A stretch of 21,931 bases of DNA from the NCBI GenBank assembly GCA_026707185.1, contig JAPOXI010000124.1:1-21931 (forward strand). The letters run 5' to 3'. A model generated the notes under the pieces. It saw nothing but the letters and a program-made list of their open reading frames with translations. It had not been told where the DNA came from and made no database searches. A program made the translations under genes and the position numbers. This DNA is from Chloroflexota bacterium. Lineage in GTDB: Bacteria > Chloroflexota > UBA11872. Numbering within the stretch: position 1 is the stretch's first letter; each line of letters opens with the position of its first letter. Positions 1 to 7,238 of this stretch are shown here, one piece after another.

Positions 1-274
1 AGACACCGAAATAGGCCAGCACCAGCATGAGCGTGCTGGTGTACTGCGAACTGAAATAGCTGTAGAACGTGTTCTGCTCGGCCGACGCCCCCGCAACCTG
101 GGTCCCGCCAAAGACCTCGCTTCCGCCCATGGCCTGGGTCAGGTCGTCCCAATTCTCGGCGAACAACGGCCACAGGCCCATGATGAGCAAACCGAGGGCC
201 AGGATCCCGAAATCAAACCAGAAGATTGCCAACCGACGCGTGCGCAGGGTCAGGCGGATGACGCTGAGGCTCAT
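1..274 (-). CDS. ABC-2 type transporter permease, N-terminal 91 residues (cut by window edge)
   Basis: The reading frame starts at ATG 274-272 and is still open at base 1, so only the N-terminus is present. It shows a short basic cytoplasmic head (residues 1-14, rich in Arg), a first membrane helix at about residues 15-38, then an extracytoplasmic loop that leads into a second hydrophobic segment at 81-91. This is the usual start of an ABC-2 exporter permease, but 91 residues are too few to name a substrate. The start codon overlaps the stop of the ATPase gene as ATGA (274-271), so the two are translationally coupled and very likely form one exporter. Alternative: another polytopic protein of an ABC operon. 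The partner gene makes the permease call strong. Confidence 0.8.
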   Translation of the reverse strand, partial: MSLSVIRLTLRTRRLAIFWFDFGILALGLLIMGLWPLFAENWDDLTQAMGGSEVFGGTQVAGASAEQNTFYSYFSSQYTSTLMLVLAYFGV

Positions 275-1161
275 GCGCCGCCCTCGCTCTCGTAGTGCTG
301 CAGGAACGATTCCTCGAAGCTGGGCTCGTCGGTCTCCAGGTCGACCACCGTGTACCGCGCCAGCGCCTTGATGACCGGATCGATCGATCCGCTGACTTCG
401 AAGCGCGCCGTGCCGTCTTCGATGCTGATGTCGCTAACTCCCGGAATGGTCAGATCGGCGGGCGCCTCGCCGTCAAACGTGACGGTGACGCGCCGCATGC
501 GAGCGACGCTGAGATCGGCGACGGTGTCGACTTGAACCAGCCGCCCCAGGCGCAGGATGCCGACGCGGTCGCAGAGAGCCTCGGCCTCGGAGAGCACGTG
601 GGTGGAGAGCAGGACGGTGCGGCCCTCGTCGCGCAGCTCGCTGATGATCTTGCCGAACTCCTGCTGCACCAGCGGGTCCAGGCCGCGGGTTGGCTCGTCG
701 ACGACGTAGACCGGAACGTCTTCCTGCAGGGCCCGCACGACGACGACTTTCTGGCGGTTGCCCATCGAGAGGTCGCCGATCTTGCGGGAGGTGTCCAGCT
801 CCAACCGTTCGGTCAACTCGTCGCGCCGCTTGCGAGGCGCGTTCGTCAGATTGCCGAAGGCCTCCAGGTACTGCCCCACCTTCATGAAGGTGTAGAGGCT
901 GCTGTCGCTGGGCAGGAAGCTCATCGAGTTGCGCGCGGCGGGTCCGTCTTGATGGACGTCGAGCCCCAAGACTTCGGCGCGTCCGCGCGTCGGCCGCATC
1001 AGCCCCATGAGCAGCCGGATGGTGGTGGTCTTCCCGGCGCCGTTGGGTCCGAGGTAGCCGAAGATCTCGCCCGAGCGGACTTCCAGGTTCAGGTCGGTAA
1101 GAGCCTCAACGTCGCCGTAGTGTTTCGTCAGACCCCAGGTCTGGATGGCGATGTCGCTCAT
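271..1161 (-). CDS. ABC transporter ATP-binding protein (ABC-2 exporter family)
   Basis: This is a 296-residue cytoplasmic ATPase that would power the permease encoded next to it. Visible motifs are Walker A GPNGAGKT (residues 38-45), a signature variant LSMGNRQK in place of LSGGQ, Walker B VYVVDEP followed by the D-loop TRGLD, and an H-loop STHVLSEAE. The last 80 or so residues are a small accessory domain typical of DrrA/CcmA-like ATPases. I place the start at ATG 1161 because the family begins just before the 'TWGLTKHYG' strand. The open frame continues 24 codons upstream, but that stretch is Arg/Pro-rich and unlike the family. A GAGGGG sequence lies upstream of 1161. The LSxGNRQK signature is common in multi-subunit exporters for drugs, lantibiotics or lipids. 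The substrate cannot be deduced. Confidence 0.93.
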   Translation of the reverse strand: MSDIAIQTWGLTKHYGDVEALTDLNLEVRSGEIFGYLGPNGAGKTTTIRLLMGLMRPTRGRAEVLGLDVHQDGPAARNSMSFLPSDSSLYTFMKVGQYLEAFGNLTNAPRKRRDELTERLELDTSRKIGDLSMGNRQKVVVVRALQEDVPVYVVDEPTRGLDPLVQQEFGKIISELRDEGRTVLLSTHVLSEAEALCDRVGILRLGRLVQVDTVADLSVARMRRVTVTFDGEAPADLTIPGVSDISIEDGTARFEVSGSIDPVIKALARYTVVDLETDEPSFEESFLQHYESEGGA

Positions 1162-1291
1162 TTTGGCCCGGACGCCCCTCGCTCGCGCCCTCGGGCGGCT
1201 GTCCGGTGGGTTCTCTTGGCTTGGGCGATTCACTCTAGCAGCCGTACGGACACCGGCTATGTGGCAAACACTACGGCCGTTGCATACCGCC

Positions 1292-1297
1292 TAGACT
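1292..1297 (+). promoter_or_regulatory. possible -10 box (TAGACT), leaderless type
   Basis: TAGACT lies exactly 5 nt before the ATG of the LonN-domain gene, and no Shine-Dalgarno sequence is present. That spacing would put the transcription start at or next to the start codon. No convincing -35 element is seen, so this rests on the -10 and its position only. Confidence 0.35.
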
Positions 1298-1302
1298 GCG
1301 CC

Positions 1303-1935
1303 ATGCGGCTGGACCTGTTTCCCCTCAACACCGTCCTTTTCCCCGGCATGCGCCTGCCGTTGCACATCTTCGAGCCGCGCTACCGGGCGATGCTGGGGCG
1401 CTGCATCGAGACGGAAGGCGTATTCGGTGTCGTGCTGATTGCCGAGGGCGAGGAGGTCGGTCCCGCCGCCATCCCGTACAAGATCGGTACGACAGCGCGT
1501 GTCGAGAAGGTGGAATACCTGCCGGACGGGCGCTTCAATTTGCTGGCCCTGGGCGAGACGAGGTTCCGGATCGAGCGAATCGTGGCCGAAGATCCGCACG
1601 TTATCGGCGAGGTGGAGCTGACGCCGATTCGGACTGACGCCGGTGAGGCAACCCTGCAAGCCGCCGAGGAGGTCCGCGAGCGGTTCGAGCGCCTGGTGAC
1701 GCTGATGATCGAAATCCAGGCGGGCTACATGCCGGAATTCGAACTCCCAGCGGATCCACTACAACTGGCCCATCTCATCGCGGCCGGCGTTCCCACCGGC
1801 CCCGGCAGCGCCCAGCGACTGTTGGAGGCCGATTCACTGGCGGACCTGCTGGCCCTGGAAGGCGAACTGCTGGACCTGCGGATCGAGCAGGCGCTGCGCC
1901 GGCTGCAAGAGAAACTGGACGCGCGGCGAAACTAG
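1303..1935 (+). CDS. LON N-terminal (substrate-binding) domain protein
   Basis: The 210-residue protein consists only of a Lon protease N-terminal (PUA-like) domain plus a helical tail. It has no AAA+ or protease domain. The N-terminal string FPLNTVLFPG-RLPLHIFEPRYR (residues 6-27) is the family hallmark. The body is the usual barrel (residues ~40-115) followed by helices to the C-terminus. Stand-alone LonN proteins of about 200 residues are widespread. Their role is not settled; protein binding or quality control is the usual suggestion. The frame is open upstream to 295, but that part runs antisense to the ABC ATPase, so the start is ATG 1303. It diverges from the ABC operon across 141 bp. 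Confidence 0.9.
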   Translation: MRLDLFPLNTVLFPGMRLPLHIFEPRYRAMLGRCIETEGVFGVVLIAEGEEVGPAAIPYKIGTTARVEKVEYLPDGRFNLLALGETRFRIERIVAEDPHVIGEVELTPIRTDAGEATLQAAEEVRERFERLVTLMIEIQAGYMPEFELPADPLQLAHLIAAGVPTGPGSAQRLLEADSLADLLALEGELLDLRIEQALRRLQEKLDARRN

Positions 1936-2084
1936 GCGGCGGCGCTTCCCGCGAACTCAGCGTTCGAGGCTGGCCGATTCAAAAGCCACTGTTCAGACCG
2001 CGACGCCGGGCACTCACTTCAAGGATTCAAGCTCTGTAGACTCGCCGGTCAGTGTGGACGCGGGCTCGGAGTTGAGGTACGACG

Positions 2085-2390
2085 ATGGATGACTACCCGG
2101 TTGACGTTAATGCCGAATATCCCGAGCGAAGCTCGCGCCTGCTGGCGCTGGCCGGGTTGCTCACCGTCTTCAAGATCCTGCTGATCCTTCCGCACATTCT
2201 GGTGTTGACGGTTCTTGGATTCGTCGCCTATTTCGCGACGCTCATTGGCTGGATTGCAATCCTGATCGTTGGCTACTACCCGCGCGGCCTTTATGACTTC
2301 CAGGTTGGAGTCCTTCGCTGGAATCTGCGGGTGAACGCCTACTTCTTGAGCGTGACCGACCGGTATCCGCCGTTTCGCCTGTACGACTAG
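2085..2390 (+). CDS. DUF4389 small integral membrane protein
   Basis: The gene encodes 101 residues. There is a short acidic/polar head, two closely spaced hydrophobic segments (about residues 22-44 and 45-65) and a soluble tail. The pattern 'ILPHILVLTVLGF' followed by 'YYPRGLYDFQVGVLRW' and ending 'TDRYPPFRL' matches DUF4389, a domain usually found singly or in tandem in Chloroflexota and Actinomycetota membrane proteins of unknown function. GAGG (2074-2077) sits 7 nt before the ATG, which fixes the start. The 149 bp before it hold a TAGACT at 2037-2042 that may be a -10 box, giving a leader of about 40 nt. The gene stands alone, followed by a hairpin, so no partner is indicated. Confidence 0.85.
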   Translation: MDDYPVDVNAEYPERSSRLLALAGLLTVFKILLILPHILVLTVLGFVAYFATLIGWIAILIVGYYPRGLYDFQVGVLRWNLRVNAYFLSVTDRYPPFRLYD

Positions 2391-2424
2391 ACGCGCAGGC
2401 TCGCTTCAAAGCCAAGGGGCCTCC

Positions 2425-2442
2425 AGCGGGCGTTTGCCCGCT
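2425..2442 (+). terminator. hairpin after the DUF4389 gene, terminator-like without a U-tract
   Basis: AGCGGGC and GCCCGCT form a perfect 7-bp stem around a 4-nt GTTT loop, 34 nt after the DUF4389 stop. No run of T follows, so it may be a weak terminator or a 3'-end stabiliser. Confidence 0.4.
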
Positions 2443-2475
2443 GAATCAGACCGGTTCGCGATCTGACGAGGCTCG

Positions 2476-2509
2476 TTGACGTTGCAGACTGCCGGAGTAG
2501 GGCTAAGTT
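2476..2509 (+). promoter_or_regulatory. possible mutS2 promoter
   Basis: Two overlapping promoter readings are possible. One is TTGACG (2476-2481), 17 bp, TAGGGC (2499-2504). The other is TTGCAG (2482-2487), 16 bp, TAAGTT (2504-2509). The second would start transcription at or beside GTG 2517, again a leaderless arrangement. There is no Shine-Dalgarno sequence before either candidate start codon. Confidence 0.35.
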
Positions 2510-4895
2510 GGCTGCTGTGACCGAGCCATCCCATCAGCCGACGGCGGCAAAGGGCGCTGACCCTTCCATAACCGTCGCCGACGCCCAGACCCGCGACTTG
2601 CTGGAGTTGCCGGCGGTATTGGAGCGCGTCGCACGATTCGCCTCGTTTTCGGCCGCGCGAACCGAGGTGCTGGCGCTGCGTCCGGTCGCCGACCGCGCGA
2701 CGGTGAGCGCCCGGCTGGAACTCACCGCGCAAGGCCGCCAGTTTCTTGAAGTCAGCCCGTCGTTCACGGTGGGCGCTGCGCGGGACGTGCGCGATCGGGC
2801 GGAGCGGGCCGCGCGCGGAGCGCGCCTGGACCCCGCCGATCTGCTGGACGTGCACGATCACCTGCGCGCCACCCGCCTGGCCGTGGCGGCCGTCGGGCGA
2901 CAGGCGGCCGAGCTGCCCGCACTCTGGTCGCTGGTGGAGGCCGCCAGCGATCCGCCGGATCTGGAAGGTCGAATTGCGGCCGCCATCGATGAAGAGGCCG
3001 AGGTTCGTGACGAGGCCTCCCAGGAACTGTCGCGCCTGCGACGCATGCTGGCGCGGGCGCGCGGACGGCTGACGCGGCTGCTGGAACGCATGATTCAGCA
3101 GGTCTCCGCCGACGTGTTGCGGGAGCGCCTGGTCACCGAGCGCCGCGGACGTCTGACCGTTCCCGTGCGGCGGGAACGTCAGCGGGATTTCCCCGGCGTG
3201 GTGCATGACGTCTCGGCTAGCGGCGCCACGGTGTTCATGGAACCGCTGGCGGCCATCGAGGCTGGAAACGAGATCCGCTCGCTGGAGGTGGCCGAGCGCC
3301 GTGAAGTCGAACGCATCCTGCTGGAACTCTCCGCGGCGGTGGGTGCGGAGCGACAGGCCCTCAACGCCGCCGTGCAGGCCCTGGCGGACCTGGATCGGAC
3401 CCTGGCGGTGGCGCGCTACGCGACGGCCACCGACGCGGTGGCGCCAGCGGTGAGCGAGGACACTTCGTTCGACCTGCACGCGGCGCGGCATCCCCTGCTG
3501 GAAACGCCCGTGCCCATCGACGTGCATCTGGACGGCGCGCAGGCGCGAGCGCTGGTGATTACCGGCGCCAATACGGGCGGCAAGACCGTGGCGCTCAAGA
3601 CGGTCGGCCTTCTGCATCTGATGGCGGCCTGCGGCCTGCATGTGCCGGCGAAACCCGGATCGCGGGTGGCTGTCTTCGAGCGGGTGGTGGCGGATATCGG
3701 CGATGCGCAGAGCATCGAGCACAGCCTCAGCACGTTTGCCTCGCACGTGCGCAACCTGCGGGCCATGGTCGAGGCGGCCGGGCCCGGCGCGCTGGCGCTG
3801 GCGGACGAGATCGGTGCGGGCACCGACCCGGACGAAGGCGCGGCCCTGGGCCAGGCGGTCATTGCGGAGCTCCTGGAACGAGGCGCAACCGTGGTGGCCA
3901 CCACCCATCACCCGGCGCTGAAGGCATTTGCCGCGTCGCACCCGGCCACCCGAAACGCCAGCGTGGAGTTCGACCAGGCCAGCCTGCGTCCAACGTACCG
4001 CTTGCGCCTGGGGATTCCAGGATCCAGCAACGCCCTGGACATCGCGGACCGGCTGGGCCTGGACGCCGAGATCGTCGACGACGCGCGAACGCGCATGTCG
4101 AAGGGGGCGCTGGCCCTGGAACAGGCCATCGCGGACGCGCAAACCGAACTGGCGGCCGCGGAACGGGAACGTACGGCCAGCGCACAGGCACGCAGCGCCG
4201 CCGAGCGCTCGCACCGAGAATTCGACGAGCAGATCGACGAACTGGAGCGCGAGCGCCACGCGTTGCTGGGTGATGCCCGACGGGAAGCGCGTGGAATGCT
4301 GCGTGGCGCGCGTCAGGCTCTGCAGGAGGCGCGGCGCGCGGCGCGCACCGGCCAGGCCGTTGACCGGCGAACGGCACGCCGGAGCCTGGCCGCAACGGAG
4401 GAGCGGCTGGCCCCTGAGTCACCGCCGCCAAACGACCTCGCCGAGCCCGGCCCGCCTGACGTGCGCGTGGGCGACGAAGTGGAGGCCGACGGGTTTACCG
4501 GCCGCGCCGTGGTGCTGGGAATCACGGATCAGTCCGTGGAGGTCGCCATCGGCAGCGCTCGCGCCACCTTTGACCGCACTCGGCTTCAGCGCGTGGTCCC
4601 GGCGTCACCCCGCCCGAAGCGCCGTCCTCGCCGCGCGCCACCGGGCGGCGGGACGCAGGAGATCGACATTCGCGGGATGCGAGCCGAGGAAGCGGCTGAG
4701 ATGGCGGAACGCAGCGTCGACGACGCGCTGCGCCAGGGCGCCGCGACCCTGCGCATCATCCACGGCAAGGGCACCGGGGCGCTGCGGGCCGTCGTGGCCG
4801 AGGTGCTGACCGTGCACCCCTCGGTTCGGCGGTATGCCGCCGCGCCGCTCAACGAGGGTGGCGACGGCGTTACGGTGGCGGCCCTGGGCAGCTAG
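2508..4895 (+). CDS. mutS2: endonuclease MutS2
   Basis: The 795-residue protein has the full MutS2 architecture. MutS-like core and lever helices cover residues ~20-330. An ATPase domain follows with Walker A TGANTGGKT (352-360) and Walker B ALADEIGAGTDPDEG (D433/E434). Then come the TTHHPALK switch, a long Glu/Arg/Ala coiled coil (~530-630), a small beta module (~655-700) and a C-terminal Smr nuclease domain (~717-795) with DIRGM and HGKGTGALR motifs. In the family it acts on branched DNA to suppress recombination, and in some Firmicutes it also rescues collided ribosomes. It lacks the MutS mismatch-recognition domain. The start is uncertain: TTG 2508 or GTG 2517, which would shorten it by three residues. 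Length is normal for the family. No mutL or other repair gene is nearby. Confidence 0.95.
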   Translation: MAAVTEPSHQPTAAKGADPSITVADAQTRDLLELPAVLERVARFASFSAARTEVLALRPVADRATVSARLELTAQGRQFLEVSPSFTVGAARDVRDRAERAARGARLDPADLLDVHDHLRATRLAVAAVGRQAAELPALWSLVEAASDPPDLEGRIAAAIDEEAEVRDEASQELSRLRRMLARARGRLTRLLERMIQQVSADVLRERLVTERRGRLTVPVRRERQRDFPGVVHDVSASGATVFMEPLAAIEAGNEIRSLEVAERREVERILLELSAAVGAERQALNAAVQALADLDRTLAVARYATATDAVAPAVSEDTSFDLHAARHPLLETPVPIDVHLDGAQARALVITGANTGGKTVALKTVGLLHLMAACGLHVPAKPGSRVAVFERVVADIGDAQSIEHSLSTFASHVRNLRAMVEAAGPGALALADEIGAGTDPDEGAALGQAVIAELLERGATVVATTHHPALKAFAASHPATRNASVEFDQASLRPTYRLRLGIPGSSNALDIADRLGLDAEIVDDARTRMSKGALALEQAIADAQTELAAAERERTASAQARSAAERSHREFDEQIDELERERHALLGDARREARGMLRGARQALQEARRAARTGQAVDRRTARRSLAATEERLAPESPPPNDLAEPGPPDVRVGDEVEADGFTGRAVVLGITDQSVEVAIGSARATFDRTRLQRVVPASPRPKRRPRRAPPGGGTQEIDIRGMRAEEAAEMAERSVDDALRQGAATLRIIHGKGTGALRAVVAEVLTVHPSVRRYAAAPLNEGGDGVTVAALGS

Positions 4896-4909
4896 GCGGT
4901 GTCGGCCGT

Positions 4910-4928
4910 CGGTCCAGGCCCTGGACCG
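4910..4928. terminator. palindrome between mutS2 and the convergent operon, terminator-like
   Basis: A perfect 9-bp inverted repeat with a single central base lies 15 nt after the mutS2 stop and 9 nt before the end of the opposing operon. The symmetry would allow it to work in both directions, but no T-run follows on either strand. Confidence 0.45.
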
Positions 4929-4936
4929 CGTCGCGC

Positions 4937-5116
4937 TTACTGGTGGAGCGTCTCGAAGTCGACGCCGGGTTCGACGCCAAACACCTTGCGGGCGACCTCA
5001 CGCCGAAAGTTGGAGGTCTGCTCCGAGGTCAGGACGTAGGCGGTTGCGAGACCTGCCGCGAATCCGGCGGGAAAGGCAAGCCCCACGCCCAGCAAAAGCA
5101 TCTTGAACCCACGCAT
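4937..5116 (-). CDS. small single-pass membrane protein, unknown function
   Basis: This 59-residue protein is the last gene of the Gfo/Idh-nadD-rsfS operon and starts 8 nt after the rsfS stop, at ATG 5116-5114. It begins MRGFKMLLLG, has one hydrophobic segment (about residues 6-29, with several small Gly/Ala residues) and then a charged tail ending 'VARKVFGVEPGVDFETLHQ'. It reads as an inner-membrane anchor with a short cytoplasmic or external tail. I do not recognise a family. The clean reading frame, tight spacing and low Arg/Ser noise compared with the antisense frames support it as real. Its placement suggests co-expression with rsfS but not a role. Confidence 0.7.
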   Translation of the reverse strand: MRGFKMLLLGVGLAFPAGFAAGLATAYVLTSEQTSNFRREVARKVFGVEPGVDFETLHQ

Positions 5117-5124
5117 TGGCGACT

Positions 5125-5532
5125 CTACTGAACCCGCAGCACGACGGGCGCTTCCGTCCAGAACTCTTCCAATTGATAGTACGCCCGACCGTCTTCGGAA
5201 AACACGTGAACGACCACGTCGCCAAAGTCGGCCAGCACCCAGGCGTCCGCCGCCTCGCCTTCGAGCATGGGCCGCCGTCCCGCCACGCCTTTCAGCTCGC
5301 GGTCCAGCAGGTCCCGCACGGCGCGCATCTGGGGCGTGCTGGATACGGTGGTGACGACGAAGTAGTCCGCCAGGACGCTGAGGCCGCGGATGTCCAGCAG
5401 GAGGGTATCCGCCGCCCCGCGCGCGGCCACCGCATCCACGATGTGGCGCGCGAGTTCGTTCGGGCTCAGAGGCAAACCGGGATATGGGCAGGCGGCTGAA
5501 TCATATCGCCCCCGACCCATCCGGCCCGCCAT
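5125..5532 (-). CDS. rsfS: ribosomal silencing factor RsfS
   Basis: RsfS (Iojap/YbeB family) binds ribosomal protein uL14 on the 50S subunit and blocks joining with 30S during starvation or stationary phase. The 135-residue frame contains the family core: ARHIVDAVAARGAADTLLLDIRGLS, then LADYFVVTT with PQMRAVRD, and a C-terminal half with DAWVLADFGDVVVHVFSEDGRAYYQLEEFW. The first ~20 residues (MAGRMGRGRYDS...) are unlike the family. The start could be ATG 5532, ATG 5520 or TTG 5475. The first two overlap the end of nadD. Pairing of nadD and rsfS is a very common bacterial gene order, which supports both calls. Confidence 0.95.
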   Translation of the reverse strand: MAGRMGRGRYDSAACPYPGLPLSPNELARHIVDAVAARGAADTLLLDIRGLSVLADYFVVTTVSSTPQMRAVRDLLDRELKGVAGRRPMLEGEAADAWVLADFGDVVVHVFSEDGRAYYQLEEFWTEAPVVLRVQ

Positions 5533-6127
5533 GGCTGTAAAGACGGCGAGCGAGGATGTACTCGGCCACGGCCGGTGGCACCCACGCGTCGACCGAGCGC
5601 CCCCGGGCGCGGGCGGCCCGGATCCGGGAAGCGGCGATGTCTACCGGCGGCATGCGGAGTCGGTGGATCCGCCGGTCGGCCCCGGTATGCAAGGCCAGCA
5701 CCTCCGGCGGAATCTCAACGGTGTGTCCGGGCCGCGGGACGGCGATGATCTGCGCCGCCGCCAGGATCCGGTCGGCCTCTCGCCACGCCGGAAGTTCACC
5801 CACGGCATCGGCCCCAAGGATGAGAAAGAGCTCGGCGTCAGGGTACTGGCCGGCCAGACGCGTCAGCGTGTCGATCATGTATGACGGACCGGGCCGTTCG
5901 ATGTCGATAGCCGAGGCCTCGAAGCCCGGCATCTCCTCAATGGCTCGACGAACCATGGCCAGCCGGTCTGGCGCGGAGGCCTGCGGCGGGTCGCGGAGCG
6001 GCGATTGGCGCGCCGGAATGAAGAGGATACGGCTCAGGCCATACGCCTCGCGCACGCTGCGCGCCACCGCCAGATGCCCGCGATGAACCGGGTCGAACGT
6101 GCCACCGTAGACGCCCAATCGATCCAT
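5501..6127 (-). CDS. nadD: nicotinate-nucleotide adenylyltransferase NadD
   Basis: NadD transfers AMP from ATP to nicotinate mononucleotide, giving deamido-NAD in the cytoplasmic NAD pathway. The 208-residue protein starts with GGTFDPVHRGHL (residues 8-19), the nucleotidyltransferase HxGH motif. It continues with the FIPARQSPLR substrate loop, 'LILGADAVGELPAWREAD' and a C-terminal DIAASRIRAARARG, equivalent to the ISSTxIR motif that binds ATP phosphates. Length is normal. The start ATG 6127 lies one base after the stop of the oxidoreductase gene, so translation is probably coupled. The 3' end overlaps the longest rsfS frame by 32 nt. Its last ten residues (SHGGPDGSGAI) look like a run-on tail. 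Confidence 0.95.
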   Translation of the reverse strand: MDRLGVYGGTFDPVHRGHLAVARSVREAYGLSRILFIPARQSPLRDPPQASAPDRLAMVRRAIEEMPGFEASAIDIERPGPSYMIDTLTRLAGQYPDAELFLILGADAVGELPAWREADRILAAAQIIAVPRPGHTVEIPPEVLALHTGADRRIHRLRMPPVDIAASRIRAARARGRSVDAWVPPAVAEYILARRLYSHGGPDGSGAI

Positions 6128-6128
6128 G

Positions 6129-7154
6129 TCAGGCGGCGCGCAGCGTCTGCGTACGACCTGAGGCGGCGCCAGCCAGTACCGCGCGGGTCAGCGCCACCGC
6201 CCTGGCGCCGTCAGCCGCGCCGGGGACCGACACGCCGCCGGGAGCGCCGTCGGCAAAGGCCAGCACGAGGTCAGCGAGCGCCTGGCCCTCGTGCTCGGCG
6301 TGAGCCATCCAGGCACGGTCCTCACGTTCCAGCCTGAGGCCGGGCAGCCACGGCGGGTCTACCGAGCGGCCGTCAAGCGGCAATATCTCGGCGGCGGTCC
6401 AGTTGGACCAGACCCGTACGCGAGTCTTGCCGTCGGTCAGATCCAGCACCACGGACCCGAACTCCGGATCGGCGCCCCCGCCGGCGGCGGTGAGCGCGGC
6501 ATGTCGCTCGCGGTCGAAGTACAGCTCGGCCACCAGTGCGTCCGCGCGCGGAGGCACCACAACGGTCGCCGGACCCTGCGTCGGAGCGGGCAGCGGCCCA
6601 CCGTCGGCCACGATCTCTGCCGGCGCCTCGCCGAACAGGTGCATCAGCAGATCCAGCGCGTGGTGGGGTGTCGTCCAGCAGCTGTCACGAACCGATACCG
6701 GCGCTTGCGGCGGCCCCGCGTCAACGGCCGTGACCAGGTGGGCGAACCGCGGCCGCGGCACAACCGCACGCAGCAGCCGCACCAGCGGCTGAAAGCGCCA
6801 CTCGAACGCGACGCCAACGCGTGCGGGTCGACGCTCGACGGCGCGGGCGATGCGGCGAGCCTCCACGACGCCGCGGGCGAGCGGCGGGTCCACGAGCACG
6901 TGAATGCCCGCCTGCGTGGCCGCCTGCATGCTGGCTGCGTCCTGGCGCGGGACGGCCATGATGAGGGTGTCGAGCGCCTGATCGGCCCAACTGGTGACCG
7001 CCTGGCCGCCGAATTCGCCGGCCAAGGCCTGGGCGTCCGACCGGTCTGCGTCAACGCAGACGATCAGCTCCGTAGCGTCAAGGGCGGCCACGGCGGCGGC
7101 GAAGGCACGGCCGCGGGCGCCGCAACCCATGATCCCGATACGGTGCGCGGGCAT
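6129..7154 (-). CDS. Gfo/Idh/MocA family oxidoreductase with altered EKP motif
   Basis: The 341-residue protein has an N-terminal Rossmann domain with GCGARG (residues 10-15) and an acidic residue at the end of strand 2 (D35). A C-terminal alpha/beta domain carries 'HHALDLLMHLFGEAP', the usual His/Asp catalytic helix region of the family. Members oxidise or reduce sugars and inositols with NAD(P). The conserved Glu-Lys-Pro motif that follows strand 5 reads Asp-Pro-Pro here (89-91), so the lysine that normally contacts cofactor and substrate is missing. Activity may be altered or lost. It is first in an operon with nadD, starting one base upstream of it. The divergent SDR gene begins 84 bp away. 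No Shine-Dalgarno sequence is evident. The substrate is unknown. Confidence 0.88.
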   Translation of the reverse strand: MPAHRIGIMGCGARGRAFAAAVAALDATELIVCVDADRSDAQALAGEFGGQAVTSWADQALDTLIMAVPRQDAASMQAATQAGIHVLVDPPLARGVVEARRIARAVERRPARVGVAFEWRFQPLVRLLRAVVPRPRFAHLVTAVDAGPPQAPVSVRDSCWTTPHHALDLLMHLFGEAPAEIVADGGPLPAPTQGPATVVVPPRADALVAELYFDRERHAALTAAGGGADPEFGSVVLDLTDGKTRVRVWSNWTAAEILPLDGRSVDPPWLPGLRLEREDRAWMAHAEHEGQALADLVLAFADGAPGGVSVPGAADGARAVALTRAVLAGAASGRTQTLRAA

Positions 7155-7203
7155 GGAGTGAATCTGCGCAGGCGCGCGCGCCCCGTCAACCCTTGCCGCG
7201 GGT

Positions 7204-7209
7204 TAGGAT
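7204..7209 (+). promoter_or_regulatory. possible -10 box (TAGGAT) for the SDR gene
   Basis: TAGGAT lies 29 nt before the ATG at 7239 in the 84-bp divergent spacer. A start about 7 nt downstream would leave a leader of roughly 22 nt holding the GGAGAG ribosome site (7228-7233). No good -35 is visible. Confidence 0.3.
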
Positions 7210-7238
7210 GCCGGCAGTTCGACGCGCGGAGAGACGTG

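Noticed and set aside
295..1302. N-terminal extension of the LonN-domain frame
   Set aside because: The extra 336 residues are antisense to the ABC ATPase. The domain begins exactly at ATG 1303.
1936..2084. Missed gene in the LonN-DUF4389 spacer
   Set aside because: No frame with a plausible start or composition was found in 149 bp. Only a possible -10 box at 2037-2042 and the ribosome site were noted.
2406..4259. 617-codon open frame on the minus strand across mutS2
   Set aside because: It is antisense to a complete, motif-rich MutS2 and has an Arg/Gly/Gln-rich composition with no domain. Such shadow frames are expected in high-GC DNA.
6291..7238. N-terminal extension of the SDR frame
   Set aside because: Antisense to the Gfo/Idh/MocA gene. 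ATG 7239 has a good ribosome site and fits the Rossmann start.
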